A DNA stretch of 26,629 nucleotides, taken from assembly GCA_947589405.1 (NCBI GenBank), contig CANQBT010000009.1:1-26629 (forward strand). The letters are read 5' to 3'. The DNA is from an uncultured Clostridia bacterium. Lineage in GTDB: Bacteria; Bacillota; Clostridia; Lachnospirales; CAG-274. This document shows, piece by piece, positions 14,831 through 22,838 of this stretch (its first letter is position 1; each line of letters starts with the position of its first letter). The notes below the pieces were generated by a model. The model was not told where the DNA came from and did not search any database. It saw only the letters and a program-made list of their open reading frames with translations. Both the position numbers and the translations under genes were made by a program.

Positions 14831-17296
14831 TTACCTTGCTCTTATTTTTACGGTAAGACCACTCTCCACCTTTACACCTGCCGACGGCATCTGGATATAT
14901 ACGACCGTATCCGACTTCTTATCCTCAGAGCTGTCATTTCTATCTCGTGTATCGGTGCTTTCCTCAGTATCCTCCTTATCGTCGCCATTTGCTGTCAAGC
15001 CCTTCCTTGTGGCTTCCTTCTTTTCTTCCGTTTCCACCTCCGTTACATCTTCGGCTTTGGGAATATCCATATCCTCGTCATCAGAGCCTTTTTCCTCGCT
15101 GACATCTGCTTCAAAGCCCGATGACTCCAGCATTCTTATGGCGTCCTCAGTACTCAGTCCCGTTACATTGGGCACAGGCACCAATGTTTTCTTGCCCTTA
15201 TCCGAAATATTCAAAAGTATCTTGGCAGGCTTCTGTTCAAGCTTTGTTCCTCCTGCCGGAGACTGCTTTGTTACCGTATCTCCCGAGCCTATTATTTCAA
15301 AGTCTATACCAAGTCCTATAAGCTCGCTTACTGTTGATTTAAGACCGGAATTTGTATAATCCTTTACAGTATATGATGTGTCGTTTGCAGCAGCAGTCGT
15401 TTCACCCTCCTCAGTATCGGGAGGTATTGCCTCGTATTCTATTATCTTTTCAAATAATTCCTTTATAATAGGAACAGGTGACGCTGCACCGCCTGCATCG
15501 CTGTAGCCGGCAGGCTTATGCATAGTGGTGGCAACAAGTATATCGGGATTGTCCACATTATGGTATGCTATAAAGCTCAGATTGTACTTCTGAGCGCTTC
15601 TGGGTGACTGCTGAGCGGTACCTGTCTTTCCACCGAAGCGATAGCCCGTAATAACGGCTTTCTTACCTGTACCCTCTGTAAATACGCTTTCCATAGCGCC
15701 TCTTACCCAGTCTGAGGTCTCCTTTGAAATGACCTCTCTTACCACCTGAGGTTTGTTTTCTTCTATTATATTTCCGTCATTGTCAAGTATCTGTGCCATA
15801 ATATATGGCTTCATAAGCTTTCCGCCGTTTATTACGGCTGCAAAGGCGTCTACGATCTGTATAGTGGTACAGTTGAAGCCCTGACCAAATGAGCTTGTAG
15901 CCATTTCTACAGAATGCAGATCATCTAAAGTATATATAAGAGGAGGTCCTGCCGCTACCTCGCCGGGAAGGTCAATGCCTGTTTTTTCGCCAAAGCCAAA
16001 GTCATGCTGATACTTAAGATATATCTCGGGTGACATCTTGGCATTAATGTCCATCATACCTACGTTACAGGACTGAGCCAGTATCCCCCTTACGTCCAAA
16101 GTGCCGTGACCTGACGTATTATGACAGGGTATTTCTTCGTTGGCAACTCTTTTGTAACCGCCGCATACAAAGCTGTCGGTAGGCTTTATTATTCCTTCCT
16201 CAAGAGCCATTGCCACAACTATAGGCTTGTAAATAGAGCCGGGCTCATAGGTCTCTGAAACCATAAAGTTTTTCCATGCTCTGTTCTTTTCGGCTGTCTG
16301 TTCCTCTTCTGTAAGAGCGTCAAACTCCTCCTGTTTTTCCTTACTGTCATAATCGGTAAGCTCAGTAGGATCATTGGGGTCAAAGGAAGGATACTGCGCC
16401 ATAGCATATATTTCCCCTGTGTTGGGATTCATTATCATAGTTGCGCAATATTCAGGCTCATAGGCGTCATAGGCTTCCTTGCTCACCTGATCCGCAAATT
16501 TCTGAAGATTTACGTCAAGGGTCGTCACTACCTTATTTCCTTTTATAGGGGATTCCCTTTGAGTAACGATAGTGCCGTCTGACTCATATGTTCTGAATGT
16601 CCTTCCGGGAACTCCCAGCATCTCGCTGTTGTAATAGCTTTCAAGTCCCCACGTGGTATTGAAGCCTATTACCTGTGCGGCAAGTGTGCCTAAGGGATAG
16701 CTTCTCTTAGTGTCCTGCTCGCCGTAAAGCCAGTTGTAGCCCAGATCGTTTATCTGCTTGCCCTTGTCGTAATCTACCTTCTTTTCAACTACAAGATAAT
16801 GGGTATCTCTTACAAGCGAACCGTCGGGATTCGTAGCCATATAGCCGTTAAGTGTCTCCATAGGTATGCCAAGTATTTTATTAAGGCTGTCAAGAGTATC
16901 CTTCATTGGGAATTTCTGATCCTCAATATCTCTGTCGGCATTTTTCTTCTGCTGTTTGGCGTCCTCCTCTGCCAAAAGCCTTACGTCAAGTATTATATTG
17001 TACACAGTTTCGCCGACTGCAAGATTTTCTCCGTTTCTGTCAACTATATCTCCTCTGTTGGGGCTTACGACCTTATCCTGTACCTTATTCATCTGATTGG
17101 TGATAGCGGCTGTTTCCCACTTGGAGCCGTTTGCCTTTATTCTGTACACACGAAAATAGCCTACATAGCAAAGTGTAAGCACACAAACTATCAACAGGAG
17201 CAAAAGTCTCCCCGTACGCACATTTACATTAATGCCCCTGAAAACAGGGGCATTTTTTGAAACGCTCTTATTTTGTCGGTTTTGTTTATTAGCCAT
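14831..17296 (-). CDS. pbpB: PBP2B-like class B penicillin-binding protein with split PASTA region
   Basis: Septal transpeptidase of 821 residues acting outside the membrane. One helix (about 31-50) is followed by the dimerisation domain (RGDIVDRNGE at 81-90) and transpeptidase motifs SIYK at 354-357 (more often STFK), SCN at 409-411 and KTGT at 557-560. PASTA 1 spans about 641-699 and PASTA 2 about 704-820. PASTA 2 is broken by a charged, Asp/Glu/Lys-rich stretch at about 735-796, which helps explain the length against about 716 in B. subtilis PBP2B. Position after ftsL and before spoVD matches B. subtilis pbpB. The Shine-Dalgarno AAGGA lies at the end of ftsL; the genes are 5 nt apart. Confidence 0.95.
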   Translation of the reverse strand: MANKQNRQNKSVSKNAPVFRGINVNVRTGRLLLLLIVCVLTLCYVGYFRVYRIKANGSKWETAAITNQMNKVQDKVVSPNRGDIVDRNGENLAVGETVYNIILDVRLLAEEDAKQQKKNADRDIEDQKFPMKDTLDSLNKILGIPMETLNGYMATNPDGSLVRDTHYLVVEKKVDYDKGKQINDLGYNWLYGEQDTKRSYPLGTLAAQVIGFNTTWGLESYYNSEMLGVPGRTFRTYESDGTIVTQRESPIKGNKVVTTLDVNLQKFADQVSKEAYDAYEPEYCATMIMNPNTGEIYAMAQYPSFDPNDPTELTDYDSKEKQEEFDALTEEEQTAEKNRAWKNFMVSETYEPGSIYKPIVVAMALEEGIIKPTDSFVCGGYKRVANEEIPCHNTSGHGTLDVRGILAQSCNVGMMDINAKMSPEIYLKYQHDFGFGEKTGIDLPGEVAAGPPLIYTLDDLHSVEMATSSFGQGFNCTTIQIVDAFAAVINGGKLMKPYIMAQILDNDGNIIEENKPQVVREVISKETSDWVRGAMESVFTEGTGKKAVITGYRFGGKTGTAQQSPRSAQKYNLSFIAYHNVDNPDILVATTMHKPAGYSDAGGAASPVPIIKELFEKIIEYEAIPPDTEEGETTAAANDTSYTVKDYTNSGLKSTVSELIGLGIDFEIIGSGDTVTKQSPAGGTKLEQKPAKILLNISDKGKKTLVPVPNVTGLSTEDAIRMLESSGFEADVSEEKGSDDEDMDIPKAEDVTEVETEEKKEATRKGLTANGDDKEDTEESTDTRDRNDSSEDKKSDTVVYIQMPSAGVKVESGLTVKIRAR

Positions 17297-17301
17297 TCAA
17301 A

Positions 17302-17937
17302 TCAATCCTTAAACCAGCTCTTTACATAGTCAATAAAGCTCTGCTCTTCAGGCTGAGCCTTTGTATCATACTGCACCGTATAGCTTTCCTTAGGAACATT
17401 TATCTTCATAAGCTGGTATTCCGCAGGCTTCTGCATACCCAGCTTTATTGCTTCCTGTTCTATATACTTAAGGTCCAGATTATCTTCTATTGAAGTCCTC
17501 AGGTATTCGTTATCCTCCTGAATGGATTCCAGCTGCGCCTTCATAGCTGCAATAGTATCTCTGCGGCTGCTGTTGGAAGCATATGTACACAGAAGAGAAA
17601 GCGTAAATATAAATAAAATAGCGATAGTGGCATATGTCTTTGGAAGGCTCAACTGTATACTCTCCTTTTTGCGCTGTCTTGTATGCACAGCCTTTTTTCT
17701 GTTGATCTGTTCATATGAACGATAAGAGTAATCATGAGCAACAGATGTATTGTTATAGCTTGAATAACCATAGCCCCTTTGCATATTTCGGCTGCCGTTA
17801 TAGGCTCCGTGTCTGCCTGTGCCGTAGTAGCTTCTGTAGCTATTCCTGTTGTATGAGATATTCCTTGTATTATATGCTCCCCGCTCATATCTGCCCGTTC
17901 TGTTATAGGGCCTTCTGTAATTATCTGCTGTTTTCAC
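17302..17937 (-). CDS. ftsL: FtsL-like division protein with Tyr/Arg-rich cytoplasmic tail
   Basis: Small bitopic membrane protein expected to join the FtsL-DivIC-DivIB septal complex and activate FtsW/PBP2B. It is identified by size, topology and position between rsmH and pbpB; sequence conservation in FtsL is weak. Residues 1-85 are low complexity, rich in Tyr, Arg, Asn, Ser and Gly. A basic patch (about 80-91) precedes one helix (about 101-119), then a probable coiled coil (about 125-155) and a 55-residue C-terminal segment (LGMQKPAEYQLMKINVP). At 211 residues it is much longer than B. subtilis FtsL (117), mainly because of the tail. The start is GTG at 17937. Confidence 0.82.
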   Translation of the reverse strand: MKTADNYRRPYNRTGRYERGAYNTRNISYNRNSYRSYYGTGRHGAYNGSRNMQRGYGYSSYNNTSVAHDYSYRSYEQINRKKAVHTRQRKKESIQLSLPKTYATIAILFIFTLSLLCTYASNSSRRDTIAAMKAQLESIQEDNEYLRTSIEDNLDLKYIEQEAIKLGMQKPAEYQLMKINVPKESYTVQYDTKAQPEEQSFIDYVKSWFKD

Positions 17938-17971
17938 TTTATCCCATACCTTTCTTTCGGCTGCCGACGGC

Positions 17972-18907
17972 TCAGACTCTTTCTGCGATCCTCAGCTTTG
18001 CACTTCTGGCTCTGTGATTTTGCTCAAGCTCTTTATCCTTAGGGATAATGGGCTTTCCCGTTATCACTTTCAGTCTTGGCTTTTTCCCACATACGCATAT
18101 GGGAAAATCTCTCGGACATGTGCAGGGATCCGCAATTTTTCTGAATGTATTTTTTACTATTCTGTCCTCAAGGGAGTGAAAAGTAATGATACATATCCTG
18201 CCGCCTTGCTTCAAAAGGTCCGCCATAGTGTCTATGGTCTCCTCCAGAATTCCCAATTCATTGTTTACTTCTATCCTTATTGCCTGAAATGTTCTCTTTG
18301 CAGGGTGAGGGCCATCGGCTCTTGCGCCCTTTGGTATTGCCTTTTTTATTACCGAAACAAGCTCATATGTTGTTTCGATAGGCTTTTTTTCTCTTTCCTT
18401 TATAATAAACTCCGCTATTCTTGCAGCCCATCTTTCCTCTCCGTATTCTCTTATTATGCCTGCAAGCTTGTCCCGAGAATACTCATTGACCACCACGTAA
18501 GCAGACAGAGGAGAACGAATGTCCATCCGCATATCAAGAGGGGCATCGCAGTTGTAGGAGAAACCTCTGTCTGCTTCATCTAATTGGTGGGAGGATACAC
18601 CGATATCGAGTAAAAATCCGTTAAAACTGTTTTGGCCAAGACCAAAACCTTCTGCTATATTTTTAATATTTGAGAAATTGTCATGAACATATTTAATATT
18701 TGTAAATTCCTTAAGTCTTTCACTTGCTGCATTTATGGCGTTTATATCCTGATCTATACCTATTAATGTGCCTGTTGTGAGCCTTTTGGCTATTTCTGAG
18801 GAATGACCGCCGCCGCCAAGCGTACAGTCGGCATATATACCGTCAGGCACGATATTGAGCCCTTCAATGCTTTCATTAAGAAGAACAGATACATGTTCAA
18901 ACTTCAT
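17972..18907 (-). CDS. rsmH: 16S rRNA (cytosine(1402)-N(4))-methyltransferase
   Basis: SAM-dependent methylation of C1402 in the ribosomal P site. The 311 residues begin with FEHVSVLLNE and carry the SAM-binding DCTLGGGGHS at about 27-36, DIGVSSHQLDEADRGFSY, KRTFQAIRIEVNNEL, TFHSLEDR and a C-terminal NHRARSAKLRIAE, all typical of RsmH/MraW. AAGGA precedes the ATG, 24 nt after mraZ. Located in its classic place, second in the cluster. Confidence 0.98.
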   Translation of the reverse strand: MKFEHVSVLLNESIEGLNIVPDGIYADCTLGGGGHSSEIAKRLTTGTLIGIDQDINAINAASERLKEFTNIKYVHDNFSNIKNIAEGFGLGQNSFNGFLLDIGVSSHQLDEADRGFSYNCDAPLDMRMDIRSPLSAYVVVNEYSRDKLAGIIREYGEERWAARIAEFIIKEREKKPIETTYELVSVIKKAIPKGARADGPHPAKRTFQAIRIEVNNELGILEETIDTMADLLKQGGRICIITFHSLEDRIVKNTFRKIADPCTCPRDFPICVCGKKPRLKVITGKPIIPKDKELEQNHRARSAKLRIAERV

Positions 18908-18931
18908 ATTCTCAAATCCTTATATGCTTTT

Positions 18932-19360
18932 CTAAATACCGTACTCCTCAAGGCCTTCAAAGTCCGCCTCATCGAAGTCACATTCGGAATTGTATCTGAT
19001 CCATCTTTCCTTATCCCATATCTCGACCTTATTGCCGTTTCCTATGCTTACTATTTCCTTAGTAATACCTGCATAATCTCTGAGGGGCAGGGGGATCATT
19101 ATCCTTCCGTTGCTGTCTGGAATACATTCGCCTGCGCCTGCAAGCTTGAAGCGTCTGTAATCTCTGGCTGATTTTTTAGTGGTTGGCAGTTTATTCAGCT
19201 TATCTACTATTTCATTCCAAAGCTCAGGCTTGTATACGCCAAGACAGCCGTCCTGCTCTTTGGCAATATAAAAGCTTTCCCCCAGCTCCTCACGGAACTT
19301 GGCGGGAATAATAGCCCTTCCCTTTGAATCGATACTGTGTTCATATTCGCCGATAAACAT
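18932..19360 (-). CDS. mraZ: transcriptional regulator MraZ
   Basis: Small AbrB-like double-domain protein that binds DNA upstream of its own operon and in E. coli represses the cell-wall cluster. About 142 residues, with the two repeated motifs DSKGRAIIPAKFRE near the start and DSNGRIMIPLPLR near the middle. The frame opens at 19381, but GGTGA and the family N-terminus MFIGEYEHSIDSKGR both fit ATG 19360. First gene of the cluster, downstream of a promoter with six MraZ-like boxes. Confidence 0.97.
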   Translation of the reverse strand: MFIGEYEHSIDSKGRAIIPAKFREELGESFYIAKEQDGCLGVYKPELWNEIVDKLNKLPTTKKSARDYRRFKLAGAGECIPDSNGRIMIPLPLRDYAGITKEIVSIGNGNKVEIWDKERWIRYNSECDFDEADFEGLEEYGI

Positions 19361-19439
19361 AAAAATCACCGCTTTCAGCATTGGCGCAGCAGTAATGCTG
19401 ATATAATCCGTTGTGTGTCATGTGTACGGATATGTCCCG

Positions 19440-19500
19440 AAAAACCACAATCAAACCATATTCATCCACCAAAAACCATTTTCAACCACTTTCATACACT
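19440..19500 (-). promoter_or_regulatory. MraZ operator: about six boxes at 10-bp spacing
   Basis: Reading the minus strand from 19500, successive decamers are AGTGTATGAA, AGTGGTTGAA, AATGGTTTTT, GGTGGATGAA, TATGGTTTGA and, one base out of phase, TGTGGTTTTT. A TGG core recurs once per helical turn in five of the six. Known MraZ sites are direct repeats of a TGG-containing box at about 10-bp spacing in front of mraZ. The array begins at the predicted transcription start, fitting repression. Confidence 0.8.
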
Positions 19501-19529
19501 ATGATATAACATTTCGGTTGAAAATACAA
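19501..19529 (-). promoter_or_regulatory. candidate promoter of the mraZ operon
   Basis: TTGTAT (19529-19524), 17-bp spacer, TATCAT (19506-19501). The -35 is weak (three of six consensus bases). Transcription would start near 19494, inside the first MraZ box, leaving a leader of about 135 nt with small hairpins, for example CAGCA/TGCTG just before the ribosome site. Confidence 0.55.
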
Positions 19530-19728
19530 GTAAAATTTTTAATAAAAATCAGCAAATTCTTATAATTATCGGTAAATAAGACTTTTTTATCAAAAGGGAT
19601 AAAAAAATCCTATATATAGTATATCACACTTTTCTCATACTAAATATAGTAAATTTCATATTTTTTCATATTTTTTTATATTTACCTTATTTTTATTATC
19701 CGTCTATAAAAACATATAAAAATTACAC
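19530..19728. other. AT-rich non-coding stretch
   Basis: Between the mraZ promoter and the LysR terminator. I see no gene. It holds an all-AT inverted repeat (TTTTTTATC 19583-19591 / GATAAAAAA 19598-19606) and A/T tracts that may bend DNA or act as an UP-like region. The neighbouring 19756-19919 is similarly AT-rich and forms the 3' untranslated part of the LysR transcript. Confidence 0.4.
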
Positions 19729-19755
19729 AAAAAATGGCTTGTTTCGACAAGCCAT
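19729..19755 (-). terminator. intrinsic terminator downstream of the LysR gene
   Basis: Perfect nine-pair stem ATGGCTTGT/ACAAGCCAT (19734-19755) with a four-base loop, followed on the minus strand by six T. There is no T-run on the plus strand. It lies about 165 nt after the LysR stop and insulates the mraZ operon. Confidence 0.88.
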
Positions 19756-19919
19756 ATTATTACATATATATAACAATTGTTGCAAATATATTATTTTTAT
19801 ATGTCATTTTTTAATTGATTAGCAATTTCTTACAATAATTATGAATTTTTTTTGACGAAATTATCAGAAAAAAATTTTTTAATAGCTTTTTTTGTCGCTT
19901 TTATACAAAACAAGCATTT

Positions 19920-20801
19920 TCAGCTGCCGCAGAGTACATTTCTTAACTCCTTCAGAAGAGCCTCCGCCGCCGGTGTGAATATATTATATTTTTTCCATAT
20001 AAGATACATTTTGGTTTCAAGTCTTGGATAAAGAGGTCTGAATATTATCCCGCTTTCCACGCTTGTGTCCACAAGATGCTCAAATGTAAGAGCAAGTCCA
20101 AGTCCCTCCCTTACAAACACAGCGGCATTGTTGGAAAGATTAAATGTAGCAAGGAGCTTAAGCTTGTCTGTTATATTGCTTCCCCATCTCGGCAGATCCG
20201 CAGCTACGGACTGCCTTGACGTAAATATGGTATAGGGCAGCAGATCTTCGGCATTTATATTCTCCTTTTCTGCAAGAGGATGATCTCTTGGCATTATGAC
20301 TCCCCACAGATCGTTTTCGGGGACCTCTATATAATTGTACTTTGACAGATCCGGCGGCTCTACTATAAAGGCAAAGTCATACAGACCATTCATAAGCTTT
20401 TCGCTTACCTGTTCCGTATCTCCGCTGACAATATTATAGCGTATGAGAGGATACTGCGCACTCAGTCTTTTAACGGCACGAGCCAGATATTTGACAAGGC
20501 AGGACTCTGCGCACCCTATATGCACATCTCCCTTTACGGTATCGCCTAACGTACTGAATTCATCTTTTATCTTGTCCGCCATTTCAATAAGATCCTCAGT
20601 CCTCCTTCTCAGAAGCATTCCCTCGTCCGTAAGATGTATGCTGTAGCTGCTTCTTGTAAAAAGCTGCTGACCCAGCTCCTCCTCCAGCTCCTTCATGGCT
20701 CGGGACAGCGTAGGCTGGGAAACATGGAGTCTTTTGGCTGCTCTTGACATATTTTCCTCTCTTGCAATTTCCAGAAAATACCTTAAAGTCCTTATTTCCA
20801 T
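19920..20801 (-). CDS. LysR family transcriptional regulator
   Basis: A 293-residue regulator. The N-terminal winged helix-turn-helix (about 1-60: LRYFLEIAREENMSRAAKRLHVSQPTLSRAMKE in pieces) is followed by a linker helix and a periplasmic-binding-like effector domain (about 90-290: GDVHIGCAES, then LPYTIFTSRQS). The inducer cannot be read. It is divergent from the alpha/beta hydrolase gene at 20930 and has a consensus promoter and GAGGTGA ribosome site, so it probably controls that hydrolase and itself through the shared 128-bp gap. Confidence 0.95.
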   Translation of the reverse strand: MEIRTLRYFLEIAREENMSRAAKRLHVSQPTLSRAMKELEEELGQQLFTRSSYSIHLTDEGMLLRRRTEDLIEMADKIKDEFSTLGDTVKGDVHIGCAESCLVKYLARAVKRLSAQYPLIRYNIVSGDTEQVSEKLMNGLYDFAFIVEPPDLSKYNYIEVPENDLWGVIMPRDHPLAEKENINAEDLLPYTIFTSRQSVAADLPRWGSNITDKLKLLATFNLSNNAAVFVREGLGLALTFEHLVDTSVESGIIFRPLYPRLETKMYLIWKKYNIFTPAAEALLKELRNVLCGS

Positions 20802-20818
20802 AGTATCACCTCAGCTTT

Positions 20819-20847
20819 ATTATAGCTTTGTCAGTTATTCGTGTCAA
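20819..20847 (-). promoter_or_regulatory. consensus sigma-A promoter of the LysR gene
   Basis: TTGACA (20847-20842), 17-bp spacer, TATAAT (20824-20819): a full match at both boxes. The start would be near 20812, about 10 nt before the ATG, so the leader is very short. Confidence 0.85.
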
Positions 20848-20854
20848 GAATAAT

Positions 20855-20889
20855 AGGATATTAGTTATAAGTATTTTGTAGAATATCCT
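20855..20889. promoter_or_regulatory. possible LysR operator
   Basis: Inverted repeat AGGATAT (20855-20861) and ATATCCT (20883-20889) separated by 21 bp. The right arm lies between the -35 and -10 of the hydrolase promoter. LysR proteins usually bind dyads in such divergent gaps; assignment to this regulator is inferred from position only. Confidence 0.4.
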
Positions 20890-20903
20890 TTAAATGTTAT
20901 AAT
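20876..20903 (+). promoter_or_regulatory. candidate promoter of the hydrolase gene
   Basis: TTGTAG (20876-20881), 16-bp spacer, perfect TATAAT (20898-20903). A weak -35 fits a promoter needing an activator. Confidence 0.6.
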
Positions 20904-20929
20904 AAAATAAAAAAGAAAGGACGATGAAT

Positions 20930-21892
20930 ATGTTAAAAATGACCGATGAATGGGATAAGGTGTTTCCGAAAAGTGAAAAGGTGAACCACAGAAAAGTTAC
21001 ATTCCATAACAGATACGGCATTACTCTTGCTGCGGATATGTATGAGCCAAAAAATGCAGAAGGCAAGCTTCCTGCCATAGCCGTATGCGGTCCCTTTGGC
21101 GCTGTAAAGGAACAGTCCTCCGGGCTATATGCTCAGACAATGGCAGAGAGAGGTTTTATCACTATTGCCTTTGATCCTTCCTTTACTGGAGAAAGCGGCG
21201 GTGAACCACGCTATGTAGCGTCACCTGATATAAATACAGAGGATTTCTGCGCAGCTGTGGACTTTTTAAGCACTCAGGATAATGTGGATCCCGAAAGAAT
21301 AGGTATCATAGGAATATGCGGCTGGGGCGGTATGGCTATAAATGCAGCGGCTATGGATACACGCATAAAGGCAACAGTAGCTTCAACAATGTATGACATG
21401 AGCCGAGTAAATGCCAGAGGCTATTTCGATTCTATGGACGCAGACGCTCGCTATGAGCAGAAAAAGGCTCTCAATGCCCAAAGAACAGCCGATTACAAAA
21501 GCAATACCTATCAGAGAGCAGGAGGCGTTGCAGACCCTCTGCCTGAGGACGCACCCTTCTTTGTAAAGGATTACTATGACTATTACAAAACAGACAGAGG
21601 TTATCACAAGCGTTCTCTTAACTCAAATGACGGCTGGAATACCACATCTTCTCTTTCATTTATGAATATGCCTATACTCAGCTACAGCGACGAAATAAGA
21701 AGCGCAGTACTGCTTATACACGGTGAAAAAGCTCACTCCTGTTATTTCAGCAAAGATGCCTTCAAAAAGCTTAAGGGAGATAACAAGGAACTGTATATCA
21801 TACCCAACGCTGTCCATACGGATCTGTATGACAGAATGGATATTATACCCTTTGACAAGCTTACGGAATTTTTCAACACATATCTTGCATAA
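20930..21892 (+). CDS. alpha/beta hydrolase (YcjY/dienelactone hydrolase-like), Cys nucleophile
   Basis: About 320-residue alpha/beta-hydrolase fold enzyme with no signal peptide. The nucleophile elbow reads GICGWGG with Cys at about 130, in place of the usual GxSxG serine; FDPSFTGESGG is near 80-90, LLIHGEKAHS near 267 and the likely catalytic His in NAVHTDLYD near 298. Cys at this spot is known in dienelactone hydrolases and in YcjY-like proteins. The substrate is unknown. Two ATG codons compete: 20924 is only 2 nt from AAAGGA, so 20930 (MLKMTDEW) is preferred. It is divergent from a LysR regulator that probably controls it. Confidence 0.88.
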   Translation: MLKMTDEWDKVFPKSEKVNHRKVTFHNRYGITLAADMYEPKNAEGKLPAIAVCGPFGAVKEQSSGLYAQTMAERGFITIAFDPSFTGESGGEPRYVASPDINTEDFCAAVDFLSTQDNVDPERIGIIGICGWGGMAINAAAMDTRIKATVASTMYDMSRVNARGYFDSMDADARYEQKKALNAQRTADYKSNTYQRAGGVADPLPEDAPFFVKDYYDYYKTDRGYHKRSLNSNDGWNTTSSLSFMNMPILSYSDEIRSAVLLIHGEKAHSCYFSKDAFKKLKGDNKELYIIPNAVHTDLYDRMDIIPFDKLTEFFNTYLA

Positions 21893-21904
21893 CGCCATAA
21901 CGAT

Positions 21905-21949
21905 AATATCCCCTTAAAGCAGTCTGAAAAGCCGCTTTAAGGGGATATT
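21905..21949. terminator. hairpin between convergent hydrolase and metQ
   Basis: Perfect 16-nt arms (21905-21920 and 21934-21949) with a 13-nt loop, between converging genes. The T-run after the stem is poor on both strands, so its efficiency is uncertain. Confidence 0.65.
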
Positions 21950-21972
21950 GTGTTCTTGTATATTTAAATTTA

Positions 21973-22806
21973 TCAGAAAATAGGAACTACAGCGCCCTCA
22001 TATTTGGTTTCCATAAATTCCCTTATCTCATCGCTCTGTAAAACCTCTGCAAGAGCCTTTACAGCTTCATTGTTCTCATTGCCTTCCTTTACTACAAGTA
22101 CGTTTGCATAGGTCTGAGCAGCCTCTGACTCCTTATCCTCTACCGCTACGGCGTCGCTTACCTTAAGACCTGCTTCTATAGCATAGTTGCCGTTTATGAC
22201 AGCCATATCCACATCGGCAAGTGCTCTTGCTATCTGAGCAGCTTCCATTTCCTGAATATTTATGTTCTTAGGATTGTCAGCTATATCAAGCTTAGTTGCA
22301 GTAAAGCCTGCGTCTTCCTTAAGAGTAATAAGACCCTGTGCTTCAAGAAGCATCAAAGCTCTGGCTTCATTTGTACCGTCGTTTGGAACAGCTATAGTCG
22401 CACCGTCTGCAAGCTCGTCAAGAGAAGCTGTCTTGCCTGCATATAAGCCAAATGGCTCATAGTGTATAGCGGCTACGGATACAAGGTGTGTGCCGTTTTC
22501 ATTGTTGAAATCCTCAAGATATGGACCATGCTGGAAATAGTTGGCGTCTATCTCGCCGCTTTCCGTTGCTGTGTTGGGAAGAATATAATCGTTAAATTCC
22601 TTTATCTGAAGGTCGATATTCTTCTCTTCAAGCAATGGCTTTGCAGCCTCAAGTATCTCTGCATGAGGTGCGGGAGATGCGCCTACGGTAATAACCGTTT
22701 TCTCACCGCCTGCTTCGGCAGTATCGGCATCGCTGCCACCGCCGCAGCCTGTAAGAAGCGCAGCTGAAAGCACTACTGTACCTAAAATTGTTAAAAACTT
22801 TTTCAT
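21973..22806 (-). CDS. metQ: methionine ABC transporter substrate-binding lipoprotein
   Basis: Extracellular methionine-binding lipoprotein of the MetNIQ importer (NlpA family). The signal peptide ends in the lipobox LLTGC (lipidated Cys at 21), followed by a GGGSDAD linker. The 277-residue body shows VGASPAPHAEILE, the DANYFQHGPYLEDFN segment and AVINGNYAIEAGL near 207, all typical of MetQ. AAAGGAG precedes the ATG. It is the last gene of metN-metI-metQ, 32 nt after metI. Confidence 0.97.
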   Translation of the reverse strand: MKKFLTILGTVVLSAALLTGCGGGSDADTAEAGGEKTVITVGASPAPHAEILEAAKPLLEEKNIDLQIKEFNDYILPNTATESGEIDANYFQHGPYLEDFNNENGTHLVSVAAIHYEPFGLYAGKTASLDELADGATIAVPNDGTNEARALMLLEAQGLITLKEDAGFTATKLDIADNPKNINIQEMEAAQIARALADVDMAVINGNYAIEAGLKVSDAVAVEDKESEAAQTYANVLVVKEGNENNEAVKALAEVLQSDEIREFMETKYEGAVVPIF

Positions 22807-22838
22807 TGTTATCGTCTCCTTTTTTTATATAATAAATT

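Noticed and set aside
19583..19606. AT-only inverted repeat as a terminator or replication origin
   Set aside because: No G/C pairs beyond one, no proper U-run after it, no DnaA boxes or dnaA/dnaN genes nearby.
19547..19850. Two similar AT-rich stretches (near 19547 and 19818, both with AGCAA-TTCTTA-like cores)
   Set aside because: Similarity is imperfect and composition-driven; one lies in the LysR 3' region, with no shared flanks.
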